From positions 1-40,371 of the forward strand of contig JAKBAI010000018.1 of NCBI GenBank assembly GCA_021809185.1: a stretch of 40,371 nucleotides of DNA, read 5' to 3'. Every line of letters begins with the position of its first letter. Within the stretch, counting starts at the first letter, position 1. This DNA is from Planctomycetota bacterium (lineage in GTDB: Bacteria > Planctomycetota > Planctomycetia > Gemmatales > Gemmataceae). Shown piece by piece: positions 25,251 to 34,272 of the stretch. Under the pieces are notes generated by a model. The model searched no databases. It was not told the DNA's origin and saw only the letters and a program-made list of their open reading frames with translations. Made by a program: the position numbers and the translations under genes.

Positions 25251-27011
25251 TAATAAGCGCAGAGGGTCAGAAAAGAGCTGCACCAATCGATTGGTAAAGC
25301 GTGCACCATCGGCTCCATCGATAATCCGATGATCATAGGTAAGAGAGATAGGCAGCATCAATCGAGGTTCGACTTTCCCTTCTCGAATCGCAGGTTGGAA
25401 GGACGATCGCGATAGACCTAAAATAGCGACTTCAGGATAATTGATAATGGGGGTAAAAGCGGTGCCGCCAATCCCGCCCAGATTGGTGATGGTGAAGGTT
25501 CCGCCGCGCATTTCATCGATGGTCAATTTCCCTTGGCGAGCTTTTTCCGCGAAATCAGTAATCGATTTGGCCAGCTCACGGATACTTTTCTTATCGGCAT
25601 CGCGAACCACAGGCACAACTAGTCCCCGCTCGGTATCAACCGCAATACCAATATGATAGTACTGTTTATAGATAACCTTGCCATTGGCTGCGTCATAAGC
25701 GGTATTGAAGTTAGGGAAATCTTTAAGCGCGGCAACCACTGCTTTAATGGCAAGGACCGTCATGGTAATTTTGGGCGATCCTTTGGGCAATCCTTCGGCA
25801 ATCCGTTTTCGCCCCGCTTCGAGTTCCGTAATATCGGCCTGATCGAATTGAGTTACCATCGGGGCAACCGTCCAAGCTAGGGTTAGATTACGAGCGACTG
25901 CTTGGCGCAAATTCGAAGCCTCTTTAATTTCGACCGGCCCCCATTTAGAAAAGTCGGGTAAGCTAGGAACGGGGGTAGATGTCGTGGTAGAAAATGTGCT
26001 AGAAGTGGTGCTCGAAGGGCTAGCCGGTGTTGCTGGGCTAGTCATACGATTGCGTATGTAATTTTTAACGTCATCGACGGTTACACGGCCACCGCGAGCG
26101 CTACCCATCACGTCCGCAAGGTCGACGCCCATTTCGCGCGCATATCTCCGCGTGGCAGGGCCTGCGGGTACCAGAATATTTGCTGCGGAATCTTTCGCTC
26201 GGCTTTTTGCCGAGTTCGGTGCAGAAACGTTAATTGCGGTATTGCTTAGAGTATTACTAGTTCGAGCCAGTTCGGGTAGTCGAGTATTCGCTAAGCTAGG
26301 ATCAGAATCAGCGCTGCGATCGGCAGTGCTGCTATTGGGGAGAACTGCTGCGGGTTGAATACTAGTAGGATTACTAGGAGAGCTGATCGTTGAAGTCTTG
26401 TTTGCGGAAGTTGAAGAAGAAACACGGATTTTACCGATGATCGAACCGATCAATATTTTTTGACCGACCTGAACGTTAATCGACTCTACTTTCCCTGCAA
26501 CCGAACAGGGTACTGGCATCGCTGCTTTATCGGTTTCTAAGCTGAGAAATTCTTGATCTACGGTAACTTCAGTCCCAACTTGTACCGCAATACTCACCAC
26601 CGTACCGGAGTTGATACCTTCGCCCAATTCGGGAAGTAAAATATCTTGAAGTGCCGAAGTTTCAACCGTGGTTGGGGCCGGAGTATTAACGGCAACATTA
26701 TTAGGAACAGGTGCTGGCATCGAATGGTTGTTGCTAGGTTGAATAGGAGCTGACCCCGAACTTGATGCCGAAGCTGATCCTGAAGTCTGATAGCGGACAA
26801 TAATAGTGCCGAGAAGAATTTTCTGGCCGGTTTTAACGCAAATTTCTCCAACAATCCCCTCTTCTGGAGCAGGAACCGGCATTGTAGATTTATCGGTCTC
26901 GACTTCAATCAAGGTTTGGCCGGAACTCACCTTCTCCCCAACTTGAACACAAATTCGAACAACGGTTGCAGCGGTGACCCCCTCGGCTAACTCGGGTAAT
27001 TCAATATCCAT
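25239..27011 (-). CDS. aceF: Pyruvate dehydrogenase E2, dihydrolipoamide acetyltransferase
   Basis: E2 carries lipoyl arms and transfers the acetyl group to CoA. The 590-residue protein has two lipoyl domains, with lipoyl lysines K41 (VETDKSTMP) and K162 (LETDKAAMP). These are followed by a Ser/Ala/Pro/Thr-rich flexible linker, an E1/E3-binding domain (about 281-321, ATRRYAREMGVDLADV) and the catalytic core ending in YDHRIIDGADG, with H561 and D565 as active-site residues. Two lipoyl domains is one fewer than in E. coli, and the linkers are long. AAGGA lies 6-7 bases before the start. It lies between aceE and lpd on the same strand, with 471 bases separating it from aceE. The order matches gammaproteobacterial pdh clusters, without an adjacent pdhR. 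Confidence 0.96.
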   Translation of the reverse strand: MDIELPELAEGVTAATVVRICVQVGEKVSSGQTLIEVETDKSTMPVPAPEEGIVGEICVKTGQKILLGTIIVRYQTSGSASASSSGSAPIQPSNNHSMPAPVPNNVAVNTPAPTTVETSALQDILLPELGEGINSGTVVSIAVQVGTEVTVDQEFLSLETDKAAMPVPCSVAGKVESINVQVGQKILIGSIIGKIRVSSSTSANKTSTISSPSNPTSIQPAAVLPNSSTADRSADSDPSLANTRLPELARTSNTLSNTAINVSAPNSAKSRAKDSAANILVPAGPATRRYAREMGVDLADVMGSARGGRVTVDDVKNYIRNRMTSPATPASPSSTTSSTFSTTTSTPVPSLPDFSKWGPVEIKEASNLRQAVARNLTLAWTVAPMVTQFDQADITELEAGRKRIAEGLPKGSPKITMTVLAIKAVVAALKDFPNFNTAYDAANGKVIYKQYYHIGIAVDTERGLVVPVVRDADKKSIRELAKSITDFAEKARQGKLTIDEMRGGTFTITNLGGIGGTAFTPIINYPEVAILGLSRSSFQPAIREGKVEPRLMLPISLTYDHRIIDGADGARFTNRLVQLFSDPLRLLMES

Positions 27012-27219
27012 GCGGATTCCTTTTTGCTCAAAAATACTCTTCTTCTAGTTTGATGCACTTATATCTTTTTTGATTCTTTTTGGTCTTCTTTATGCTCTTC
27101 TTCATCCAGTAAATTTGTTGTTACTGAATCAGATTATAGTCCGATTATCGTTGTCGTAACAGGACTGGGATTTCATTCGAGCTTGCTCAGAGCTTGGCTA
27201 TATTTCCAAAAGTTCATTT

Positions 27220-27275
27220 GTCTATATCTTTAGTCTATATTCTTTAGTCTATATTCTTTAGTCTATATTTTTAGG
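27220..27275. repeat. 14-bp tandem array between aceE and aceF
   Basis: GTCTATATTCTTTA occurs twice exactly (27233-27246, 27247-27260), flanked by a 13-base copy before (27220) and a degenerate copy after (27261). It lies in the middle of the aceE-aceF spacer. Confidence 0.88.
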
Positions 27276-27445
27276 CGATATTTTTAGAACATTCAACTAC
27301 TAGAAAAAGACCTGCCGATGATTCTGGATCATCGAGATATTGACTATCGTTCCTGTTTGAAGGTTATTAGTCAATTTAGAGCAGGTATTTTCCTTCAGAT
27401 GGTCCAAGCTATATTTTTCTCGATGATAAAGTATTTTGGTTACGA

Positions 27446-27470
27446 ATTCCGCCTGACGACATAGCGGAAT
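27446..27470 (-). terminator. Small hairpin after aceE
   Basis: ATTCCGC and GCGGAAT form a 7-bp stem with an 11-base loop, 13 bases after the aceE stop on the minus strand. The following bases are TCGTAACCAAAATACTTT, so termination would be partial at best. Confidence 0.35.
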
Positions 27471-27482
27471 CGATTACCCTAT

Positions 27483-30371
27483 TTAGACTTTCCAGGGGTG
27501 TGGCCGATCAGGATTTATTCCTAGATCATGAATCGCTTTTTGGATGACTGCCTCAGAAACTTTCTTTTCTTTAGCTAATCCGGTGAGGGCGGCAACCACG
27601 ATCGATTCGGCATCCACTTCAAAGAATCGGCGTAGTTCTTTACGTGTTTCGCTTCGGCCGAACCCATCCGTTCCGAGAGCGAGTAGACGGCCATTGAGAT
27701 AAGGGGCAATCGTTTCGGGAACGGCACGCATATAGTCACTGCTGGCGATAATGGGTCCACGTGTTTGTCCCAAAATAATATCCAGATAGTTTAATTGGGG
27801 TGTTTCCGTAGGGTGCAAACGGTTGTGGCGTTCAATCTCAATCGCGTTCAGTCGAAGCTGTTGATAGCTCGTGGCACTAAATACGGTTGAAGTGACCTGA
27901 TATTTTTCGGCAAGGATTTTCTGAGCACGCAAAACTTCGTTGAGAATGACCCCGCTACCAATAAGCTGAACTTCTAAATCCCCGCTGCCCGCCTTGACCG
28001 TTTTCAGAGAATAGAGACCGCGGAGAATGCCATCGCGAACATCCTCTTTTGGCATGGCCGGCATTTCATAGGCTTCGTTATAGATGGTTAAATAATAGAA
28101 GCAATCATGATTATCGACATACATCTGATGGATACCATCCTCGATGATCACCGCCAATTCATAGGCGAAGGCCGGATCGTAAACACGGCAGGTAGGGATA
28201 CTCATCGCCACCAGAGGACTGTGACCATCTTCATGTTGCAATCCTTCGCCGTTAATGGTAGTTCGGCCCGCGGTAGCGCCCAGCAAAAACCCGCGGCAGC
28301 GACTATCCGCAGCGGCCCAGATCAGATCACCGACACGCTGGAAACCGAACATAGCGTAATAGACATAGAACGGTATGGTGTTGACTCCGTAAGTACTGTA
28401 AGCGGTACCTGCCGCGATAAAGGTCGACATGCTCCCCGCTTCGTTGATCCCTTCCTGGAAAATCTGACCCTGAGAATCTTCGCGGTATTCGGTCTGAGTC
28501 CCTTTATCAACCGGGACATACTTTTGACCAACACTGGAATAGATCCCGAATTGCTTGTACATGGGCGGCATACCGAAGGTCTGCCCTTCATCGGGAACGA
28601 TCGGTACCAGCAATTTGCCGATATGTGGATCTTTGCACAATTGGGTCATCAGCGTAACCCAAGCGAGTGTGGTCGATTGCGGTTTCCCTTGAACTGTCCC
28701 CATGTAAAGAGATTCGAAGAGGCGGTGGTCCGGGGGTTGGCACGGGACAAAATGGGTAGAGCGCATCGGCTGATAGCCGCCGAGGGATTGGCGCCGTTCA
28801 TGGAGATATCGGCCCTCCGGACTATCACTCGGCGGGCGGTAAAATGGACAATCCCCAACTTGGGCGTCGGGGATTGGAATCTGGAAGCGATCACGGAACT
28901 CTTTTAAACCTAATAACTCTTGCATCTTCGCTGCTTCTTCGGGGGCGATATTAGGATCGACTCCGACTCGAGCGACTATCTTCTTCTGCTGGTGGGCGGT
29001 ATTGGCCCCTTCACCGCCAATCCCTTCCATCCCGTATCCTTTGACCGTCTTGGCTAAGATGACCGTCGGTCGATCTTTGCTGGCAACCGCAGTGGCATAG
29101 GCGTTATACACCTTCACGGGATCGTGGCCCCCGCGCGCTAATTTGGCAATCTGCTCATCCGAGAGATGCTGGACCAGCGCTTTTAGTTCCGGGCTATTAA
29201 AGAAATGTTCCCGGATAAATGCCCCGCGCCGACGATCGATTTCTTTGGTCGGAACCGGAACCGATGTTCGTCTTTCTTCCGGTTTCAACATGCTCCGACC
29301 GACATAGTCTTGATACTCCCCATCGACTACTTCCATCATCCGTTTCGAGAGGAGATGATTCTTATCCGCAGCTAATAAATCGTCCCACGAACTGCCCCAG
29401 ATCACTTTGATAACGTTCCAGTTGGCCCCGCGGAAGATCCCTTCTAACTCCTGGATGATTTTGCCATTACCACGCACCGGACCATCTAGCCTTTGCAGAT
29501 TACAGTTGATTACCCAGATCAAGTTATTCAGTTTTTCTCGGCCAGCCAAAGAGATGCAACCCAAGCTTTCTGGTTCATCGCATTCGCCATCCCCCAAAAA
29601 GGCCCAGATGCGACTATCGGCTTGTTGCGGAATAGCATTGCGGTTATGCAGATAGCGGTGATAGCGGGCTTGGTAGATCGACATGATCGGCCCTAACCCC
29701 ATACTTACCGTAGGATATTGCCAGAAATTCGGCATGAGCCACGGGTGCGGATAACTGCTCAACCCCCCACCCGGTTGTAGTTCTTGGCGAAAATTGCTTA
29801 ATTGATTTTCCGTCAACCGCTCTTCGACATAGGCCCGAGCATACATCCCCGGACTGGCATGCCCTTGAAAATACACAATATCCCCAGGGTGACTATCGGT
29901 TCTACCGCGAAAAAAATGATTGAAACCTACTTCGTATAATGTCGCTGCCGAAGCATAGGTTGCGATGTGGCCGCCTACGTTCGTGGTGCGATTGGCCCGA
30001 TGGACCATGGCCATGGCATTCCAACGAATCGCGCTTTTGATCTTCCTTTCTAACTCTCGATCCCCCGGATACGCGAGCTGATCCTGAACCGGTATCGTAT
30101 TGACATACGGAGTATGAATATCGTTCTTGGCAATCTTTATTCCCGCACTCTCCGCTTGATTCAACAGCGATTCCAGAATGTATTGCGCTCGTTCTGGTCC
30201 CTGGAAGCGGAGTACTGCCGCAAGAGACTCCAGCCATTCTTGGGTTTCACTAGGATCGGTATCTCCAGAAGTTGCTGGCATTATCTTCCCATTATTGGTT
30301 CCTGAATTAGATAATGGATTGGCTGATGAATTAGATAATGGCACGGTTCCACTTTTCGCTGCTGCGAGCAT
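27483..30371 (-). CDS. aceE: Pyruvate dehydrogenase E1, homodimeric type
   Basis: E1 decarboxylates pyruvate with thiamine diphosphate and acetylates the lipoyl arm of E2. At 962 residues this is the single-chain homodimeric form rather than the alpha/beta form. Family segments include TTNVGGHIATYASAATLYEVG, HASPGMYARAY, the ThDP motif beginning FLGDGECDEPESLG and reaching NCNLQRLDGPVRGNG, and GEGLQHEDGHSPL. The N-terminal 30 residues are a Ser/Asn-rich low-complexity tail with a small internal duplication (NPLSNSG-like). AGGGAG lies 8 bases upstream of the ATG at 30371, supporting this start over M31. It is the first gene of the cluster aceE-aceF-lpd, behind a long leader region. Confidence 0.96.
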   Translation of the reverse strand: MLAAAKSGTVPLSNSSANPLSNSGTNNGKIMPATSGDTDPSETQEWLESLAAVLRFQGPERAQYILESLLNQAESAGIKIAKNDIHTPYVNTIPVQDQLAYPGDRELERKIKSAIRWNAMAMVHRANRTTNVGGHIATYASAATLYEVGFNHFFRGRTDSHPGDIVYFQGHASPGMYARAYVEERLTENQLSNFRQELQPGGGLSSYPHPWLMPNFWQYPTVSMGLGPIMSIYQARYHRYLHNRNAIPQQADSRIWAFLGDGECDEPESLGCISLAGREKLNNLIWVINCNLQRLDGPVRGNGKIIQELEGIFRGANWNVIKVIWGSSWDDLLAADKNHLLSKRMMEVVDGEYQDYVGRSMLKPEERRTSVPVPTKEIDRRRGAFIREHFFNSPELKALVQHLSDEQIAKLARGGHDPVKVYNAYATAVASKDRPTVILAKTVKGYGMEGIGGEGANTAHQQKKIVARVGVDPNIAPEEAAKMQELLGLKEFRDRFQIPIPDAQVGDCPFYRPPSDSPEGRYLHERRQSLGGYQPMRSTHFVPCQPPDHRLFESLYMGTVQGKPQSTTLAWVTLMTQLCKDPHIGKLLVPIVPDEGQTFGMPPMYKQFGIYSSVGQKYVPVDKGTQTEYREDSQGQIFQEGINEAGSMSTFIAAGTAYSTYGVNTIPFYVYYAMFGFQRVGDLIWAAADSRCRGFLLGATAGRTTINGEGLQHEDGHSPLVAMSIPTCRVYDPAFAYELAVIIEDGIHQMYVDNHDCFYYLTIYNEAYEMPAMPKEDVRDGILRGLYSLKTVKAGSGDLEVQLIGSGVILNEVLRAQKILAEKYQVTSTVFSATSYQQLRLNAIEIERHNRLHPTETPQLNYLDIILGQTRGPIIASSDYMRAVPETIAPYLNGRLLALGTDGFGRSETRKELRRFFEVDAESIVVAALTGLAKEKKVSEAVIQKAIHDLGINPDRPHPWKV

Positions 30372-31445
30372 CGTTCATACTCCCTGGAAAAGTTCAAGAA
30401 ATGTTGATTTATCAACTAATCGTTTGAAGATTCTCAGATCAACTAATCTGATTCCTCTTCTTGCTTTACGATTTCCTTCAACTTTTCGATTATTGCTAGT
30501 TATATCTCTTCTCTTGGCTCTTTTGGTTATTTTGGCTCTTATTAGATATTTTCTTCAAATAATCCTTACTTTTTCCTCTTACTTTTCCTCTTACTTTATC
30601 CGCTTATTTTATCTTGTTACTTTTTCCTTTAACGCGGTTTTATCTCGGTACCGCTTTTCGCTTGCGGGTTATTCTTCAGCTTATTTATCAGCATTTTTTT
30701 CTGGGCGAGCATTTTTAATGGTTTGTTTCAGCTCATTTGATTCTGATTATCTATTTTCGTGATTTTAATTTTTTAGCTCTAGGTTGATCTTCCATTTTGT
30801 TAAAGGCGGGCTAGAATCGTGGTCTTTCCATAACTATTTTATGAAAACATTCATCGAAATATCTTACCCGAAACAGATTCGGACTGATGATATTTTTTAG
30901 AATATTCGCAACTAACGCCTCTAATCTCTTCGCATATCATTTCTGAAAATTTTGTCGTTCCTAATAATCCTGTTTTATGGAATATTCTTAACTTATGAAA
31001 TCCTTTTACCAGATACTTTTCAGGGTAGGAGAAAGATTTTTGAAATAAACGATCTTCATCCTATCAAAAAACGATCTTCTAAATCTACGATTGAATCCAG
31101 CGCATCTACTATCAAGATACGGATTAAGGCATGATTGTCCACCAAGAAAGGAACCCCGCTTTGGAATCCCTTTAGAGATAAAAGATGATACGATTCGCCC
31201 ATGGAAAAGAGCCATTTTTTGAATTAGACTTGATCAAAAAATCAACTCAAAGCCCAAAAAAACAGCGATTTTTACCATTCGAGATCGAAATTTCCGGTCA
31301 TACGAACCGGCAATCCAGTAAAATTGCTTCTTTGATCATGTAAGGTAATGGCCAAACGAATTAAAAATCTTAAAATGGTCACGAATAAGAATTGATCAAT
31401 GGAGTCAATTCATCGATTTGCAAAAACTCATTTGGATTAATAATT
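30372..31445. other. Divergent upstream region of aceE and the 6-phosphogluconate dehydrogenase gene
   Basis: About 1.07 kb between two divergent genes. Next to aceE it is strongly pyrimidine-rich on the + strand (purine-rich in the aceE transcript), with a 12-bp tandem repeat (30574-30597) and TTGGCTCTT twice (near 30513 and 30531). ATCAACTAATC occurs twice (30411 and 30438), the second copy inside a small hairpin (TCAGAT-CAACTA-ATCTGA, 30434-30451), which could be a regulator site for the pdh genes. The + strand frame through this area is hydrophobic only because of the T-richness. Confidence 0.45.
30574..30597. repeat. 12-bp tandem repeat in the aceE leader
   Basis: TCCTCTTACTTT occurs twice in tandem (30574-30585, 30586-30597), with a degenerate copy before it. 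In the aceE transcript this reads AAAGTAAGAGGA, a purine-rich leader. Confidence 0.75.
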
Positions 31446-32903
31446 ATGGAAGCACAAGGGGATATCGCGCTTATCGGGTTAGCTGTAATGGGTCAAAATT
31501 TCATTTTGAATATGAATGACCACGGGTTTACGGTAGTTGCCTTTAATCGAACCGTTTCGAAAGTGGACGAGTTCTTAAGTAAAGAAGCCAAGGGGACTAA
31601 GGTAATCGGCGCGCACTCGATTGCAGAGATGTGCAAATTATTAAAACGTCCGCGCCGGATCATGATGCTCGTCAAGGCGGGGCACGCGGTTGATGAGATG
31701 ATTCAGGAAATTATCCCCTATCTAGAACCGGGGGATATTCTGATCGATGGTGGAAATTCCCTGTATCAGGATACCAATCGGCGCGTAAAAGAAATAACAG
31801 AAAAAGGGTTTGTCTTCGTTGGATCTGGTATTTCGGGGGGGGAAGAAGGGGCACGACATGGTCCCAGTCTAATGCCGGGGGGCAATCCTGCCGCATGGCC
31901 GCATATCAAGAATATTTTCCAGAGTTCCGCTGCTAAGGTCGAAGGGGGCATCCCGTGTTGTGATTGGGTTGGTGAAGGCGGGGCTGGGCATTATGTAAAG
32001 ATGGTCCATAACGGAATCGAATACGGCGATATGCAGCTCATTTGCGAAGCCTATCATCTGATGAGAACTGGTCTTGGTCTCTCTGCCGATGAAATATCGG
32101 CTATCTTCAAAGAGTGGAATCGCGGCGTTCTCGACTCTTATCTGATTGAAATCACTAGCAATATTCTCGCCTTCAAAGATACCGATGGTACCCCATTGGT
32201 CGATCATATTTTAGATGCCGCTGGTCAAAAAGGGACCGGTAAATGGACGGTCGAAGACTCCATGGATCTGGGAATCCCGATTACTCTAATCGCCGAAGCG
32301 GTTTACGCTCGCTGTGTCTCTTCTCTGAAGTCGGAACGGGTGATTGCCGCTAAAGCTTTGGGGGGCGGTACCATGAAGATCAACACCTCTGATAAGAAAA
32401 AATTTATTCAATCGATTCACGATGCTCTTTATGCTTCGAAAATGATTAGCTACGCACAGGGCTATATGCAACTCCGAGCTGCTGCAAAGAATAACAATTG
32501 GAATCTCAATTATGGGGGAATCGCTTTGATGTGGCGTGGCGGATGTATTATCCGTAGCCAATTTTTGGGTAAAATCAAAGAAGCATTCGATAAAAATCCT
32601 GAATTGAGTAATCTCATTTTAGATCCTTACTTTAAAGATCAAATCACAAAATCTCAGGCAGGCTGGCGCGAAACGGTCGCCGCTGCGGTTCAGGCCGGTA
32701 TTCCCGTTCCTGCGTTCAGTACCGCTCTATCGTTCTTCGATTCATACCGCTGTGAATCTCTACCGGCCAATCTGTTGCAAGCTCAACGGGATTACTTCGG
32801 GGCACATACTTACGAGCGAACCGATCGGCCTCGCGGCGAATTCCATCATACCAACTGGACGGGACACGGGGGCACAACCGCAAGTAGCACCTATAACGTG
32901 TAG
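31446..32903 (+). CDS. gnd: 6-phosphogluconate dehydrogenase, decarboxylating
   Basis: The enzyme oxidises 6-phosphogluconate to ribulose 5-phosphate and CO2 with NADP+ in the pentose phosphate pathway. From ATG at 31446 the protein has 485 residues, normal for the long form. The dinucleotide motif GLAVMGQN (11-18), IDGGNSLYQDTNRR (100-113), the substrate segment SGISGGEEGARHGPS with SGG at 130-132, K185 and N189 in YVKMVHNGIEYGD, and the C-terminal RDYFGAHTYERTDRPRG are all present. An in-frame TTG at 31392 would add 18 residues without family similarity. The ribosome site is weak. It is transcribed away from aceE. Downstream the DNA changes character at a set of inverted repeats bordering a GC-richer island. 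Confidence 0.96.
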   Translation: MEAQGDIALIGLAVMGQNFILNMNDHGFTVVAFNRTVSKVDEFLSKEAKGTKVIGAHSIAEMCKLLKRPRRIMMLVKAGHAVDEMIQEIIPYLEPGDILIDGGNSLYQDTNRRVKEITEKGFVFVGSGISGGEEGARHGPSLMPGGNPAAWPHIKNIFQSSAAKVEGGIPCCDWVGEGGAGHYVKMVHNGIEYGDMQLICEAYHLMRTGLGLSADEISAIFKEWNRGVLDSYLIEITSNILAFKDTDGTPLVDHILDAAGQKGTGKWTVEDSMDLGIPITLIAEAVYARCVSSLKSERVIAAKALGGGTMKINTSDKKKFIQSIHDALYASKMISYAQGYMQLRAAAKNNNWNLNYGGIALMWRGGCIIRSQFLGKIKEAFDKNPELSNLILDPYFKDQITKSQAGWRETVAAAVQAGIPVPAFSTALSFFDSYRCESLPANLLQAQRDYFGAHTYERTDRPRGEFHHTNWTGHGGTTASSTYNV

Positions 32904-32931
32904 TAAAAGTAGAAGCTAATAGTAGCTGATA

Positions 32932-32951
32932 GTGGCTATATTACTAGCCAC
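32932..32951 (+). terminator. Small hairpin after gnd
   Basis: GTGGCTA (32932-32938) and TAGCCAC (32945-32951) form a perfect 7-bp stem with loop TATTAC, 28 bases after the gnd stop. No T run follows, so termination is uncertain. Confidence 0.4.
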
Positions 32952-33082
32952 AAAGAAAGCTCCGTTGAACGATGTAGTAGATAGATACTAGTTAAGCGAT
33001 TAGAAGCTAACTAGTATCTGCTGTTATTTACATCGTGTAATAGGAGCTTTTCGTAAATACAAAGAAAGCTAAGTTGAACGAT
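32950..33082. repeat. 24-bp direct repeats around a nested inverted repeat
   Basis: ACAAAGAAAGCT-GTTGAACGAT occurs at 32950-32973 and 33059-33082, differing only at two central bases (CC versus AA). The second copy ends one base before the GIY-YIG start. Between and partly inside them lie three nested complementary arm pairs: 32955-32963 with 33043-33052, 32970-32976 with 33029-33035, and 32983-32994 with 33008-33019 (the last is AGATACTAGTTA with TAACTAGTATCT, perfect). The outer right arm can also pair with the second direct repeat (GAAAGCT at 33064-33070), so two folds exclude each other. It could be a MITE-like remnant, an island junction, or an RNA switch before the nuclease gene. Confidence 0.75.
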
Positions 33083-33083
33083 A

Positions 33084-33941
33084 ATGGCTAATCCACATGC
33101 GAAGACGCTGCAAATCTTCCTGCCTACGGGTGAGCCTAGGGGAATCCGGATCGCTGAACTGACGACGCGCATCGTCCAGGCAGTGCTAATTCCACGCAGC
33201 GACCTTTCTACTGCGAAGACTCGCCCTGAACTCGATCACCTCTCGGTTTACTTCTTATTCGGAGACTCCGAAGAAGCTGCCAAACCCATTGTCTATGTCG
33301 GCCAAACCGAAGATGTACGAAAGAGAATCGATTCTCACAATAGCAACAAGGATTTCTGGCAGACTGCCATTCTGGTGATTTCCAAGACGAATAGCTTCAC
33401 GCAAGCGCACATTCGATACCTGGAATGGTATGGCATCAAGAAGGCCCAGGAAATCGGTCGGTACACTCTCAACAACGAACAGATTCCGTCTAAGCCATTC
33501 GTGCCAGAGCCGATGGAAGCCGATCTCCTCGATGCCTTCGACACACTCACAACACTCCTGGCAACGCTAGGCTACCCGGTATTCGAGCCGATCTTTAAGA
33601 ACAACGCTGCCGAGCAGTTTTTCCTAAAGGGCAAAGATACCGAAGCGGTTGGTGAGCTAGTCGAGGATGGTTTCGTCGTCCGAGCGGGAGCCATCGCCCG
33701 GATAGAGGTTGTTCCTTCGGCTCTTGACAAAGTTCCAGCAATCCGGAAAAAGTTATCGGACAGTGGCATTCTCGTAATGGAAGATGGTCAGCTGCGGTTC
33801 ACTCAGGATTATCTCTTCAACACTCCGAGCGGTGCCGCAACTACCATCTTAGGTCGGTCCTCAAACGGCTGGGTCGACTGGAAGAACAAGGACGGAAAGA
33901 CACTCGACGAGGTCAAGCGTGCCCAAGATATAGGGGAATAA
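33084..33941 (+). CDS. GIY-YIG nuclease with C-terminal DUF4357-like domain
   Basis: The 285-residue protein has a central GIY-YIG fold: SVYFLFG (54-60) in the GIY position, YVG (71-73) in the YIG position, catalytic-type R79 in QTEDVRKRI, and E114 in RYLEWYGI as the metal ligand. The C-terminus (about 245-281, GRSSNGWVDWKNKDGKTLDE) matches the DUF4357 module that often follows such nucleases. It should cut DNA, but the target is unknown; proteins of this design occur near restriction systems. The ribosome site is poor, and the start lies directly after a 24-bp repeat. A small frameshifted gene begins 6 bases after its stop and is probably in the same transcript. Confidence 0.87.
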   Translation: MANPHAKTLQIFLPTGEPRGIRIAELTTRIVQAVLIPRSDLSTAKTRPELDHLSVYFLFGDSEEAAKPIVYVGQTEDVRKRIDSHNSNKDFWQTAILVISKTNSFTQAHIRYLEWYGIKKAQEIGRYTLNNEQIPSKPFVPEPMEADLLDAFDTLTTLLATLGYPVFEPIFKNNAAEQFFLKGKDTEAVGELVEDGFVVRAGAIARIEVVPSALDKVPAIRKKLSDSGILVMEDGQLRFTQDYLFNTPSGAATTILGRSSNGWVDWKNKDGKTLDEVKRAQDIGE

Positions 33942-33946
33942 AGTCA

Positions 33947-34158
33947 ATGAAAACTCCTACGGATGCTTCCGTTCTCCACGAGTTTGGTACTGCTGCCAAC
34001 AAGGCTTATGTCGAAGCTCGTAAATTGCAAGAAGAGCTAGGAAATCTCCGGATGAGATCGAACTATTCAAACAAGCTGTTGAAAAATTTCGTTCCGCTCG
34101 TGAGTATTTAAGACTATTTGTAGAATCAGTAGCCTCAAATGAGGAAGACAGGAGCTAA
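33947..34158 (+). pseudogene. Frameshifted small helical protein gene
   Basis: ATG at 33947, with GGGGA upstream inside the nuclease gene, reads MKTPTDASVLHEFGTAANKA and on through VEARKLQEELGN, then degenerates and stops at 34111. One frame over, from about 34045, the DNA reads PDEIELFKQAVEKFRSAREY and on to ESVASNEEDRS, with a stop at 34156-34158. The two parts join into one charged, alpha-helical protein of about 70 residues if a single base is restored near 34042-34050. No slippery heptamer for programmed frameshifting is evident. It may be a true pseudogene, a sequencing error, or two small genes. The family is not recognised; size and position suggest an accessory to the nuclease. Confidence 0.55.
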
Positions 34159-34254
34159 GCTGAGGTATTTACTGCATCCTATCACTATGCGGAGCATGAC
34201 TGCCTATATAAAATGGTTATCTTAGAAGATGATCAAACAGGGTGGGTAAGCTGA
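34159..34254 (+). other. Open remnant between decayed genes
   Basis: After the stop at 34156-34158 the same frame stays open to TGA at 34252-34254 and reads AEVFTASYHYAEHDCLYKMV then ILEDDQTGWVS. There is no start codon near its beginning. It looks like coding sequence that has lost its context, but no family is recognised. Confidence 0.3.
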
Positions 34255-34272
34255 AAGAAAAAGGGGAATAGT

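Larger units (their letters stand above)
27012..27482. other. aceE-aceF spacer
   Basis: A 471-base spacer on the minus strand. It holds the 14-bp tandem array (27220-27275) and a small hairpin after aceE (27446-27470). A separate promoter for aceF is possible at this length but not visible. No gene is seen. Confidence 0.5.

Noticed and set aside
28107-28907. 266-codon frame antisense to aceE
   Set aside because: It lies wholly within the strongly supported aceE gene on the other strand and has no recognisable domain.
30178-30762. 194-codon hydrophobic frame opposite the aceE start and leader
   Set aside because: Its first part is antisense to aceE, and the hydrophobicity comes from T-rich low-complexity DNA of the aceE leader.
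34041-34050. Programmed -1 frameshift site in the small gene behind the GIY-YIG nuclease
   Set aside because: No slippery heptamer or downstream structure is evident; a simple one-base loss explains it better.
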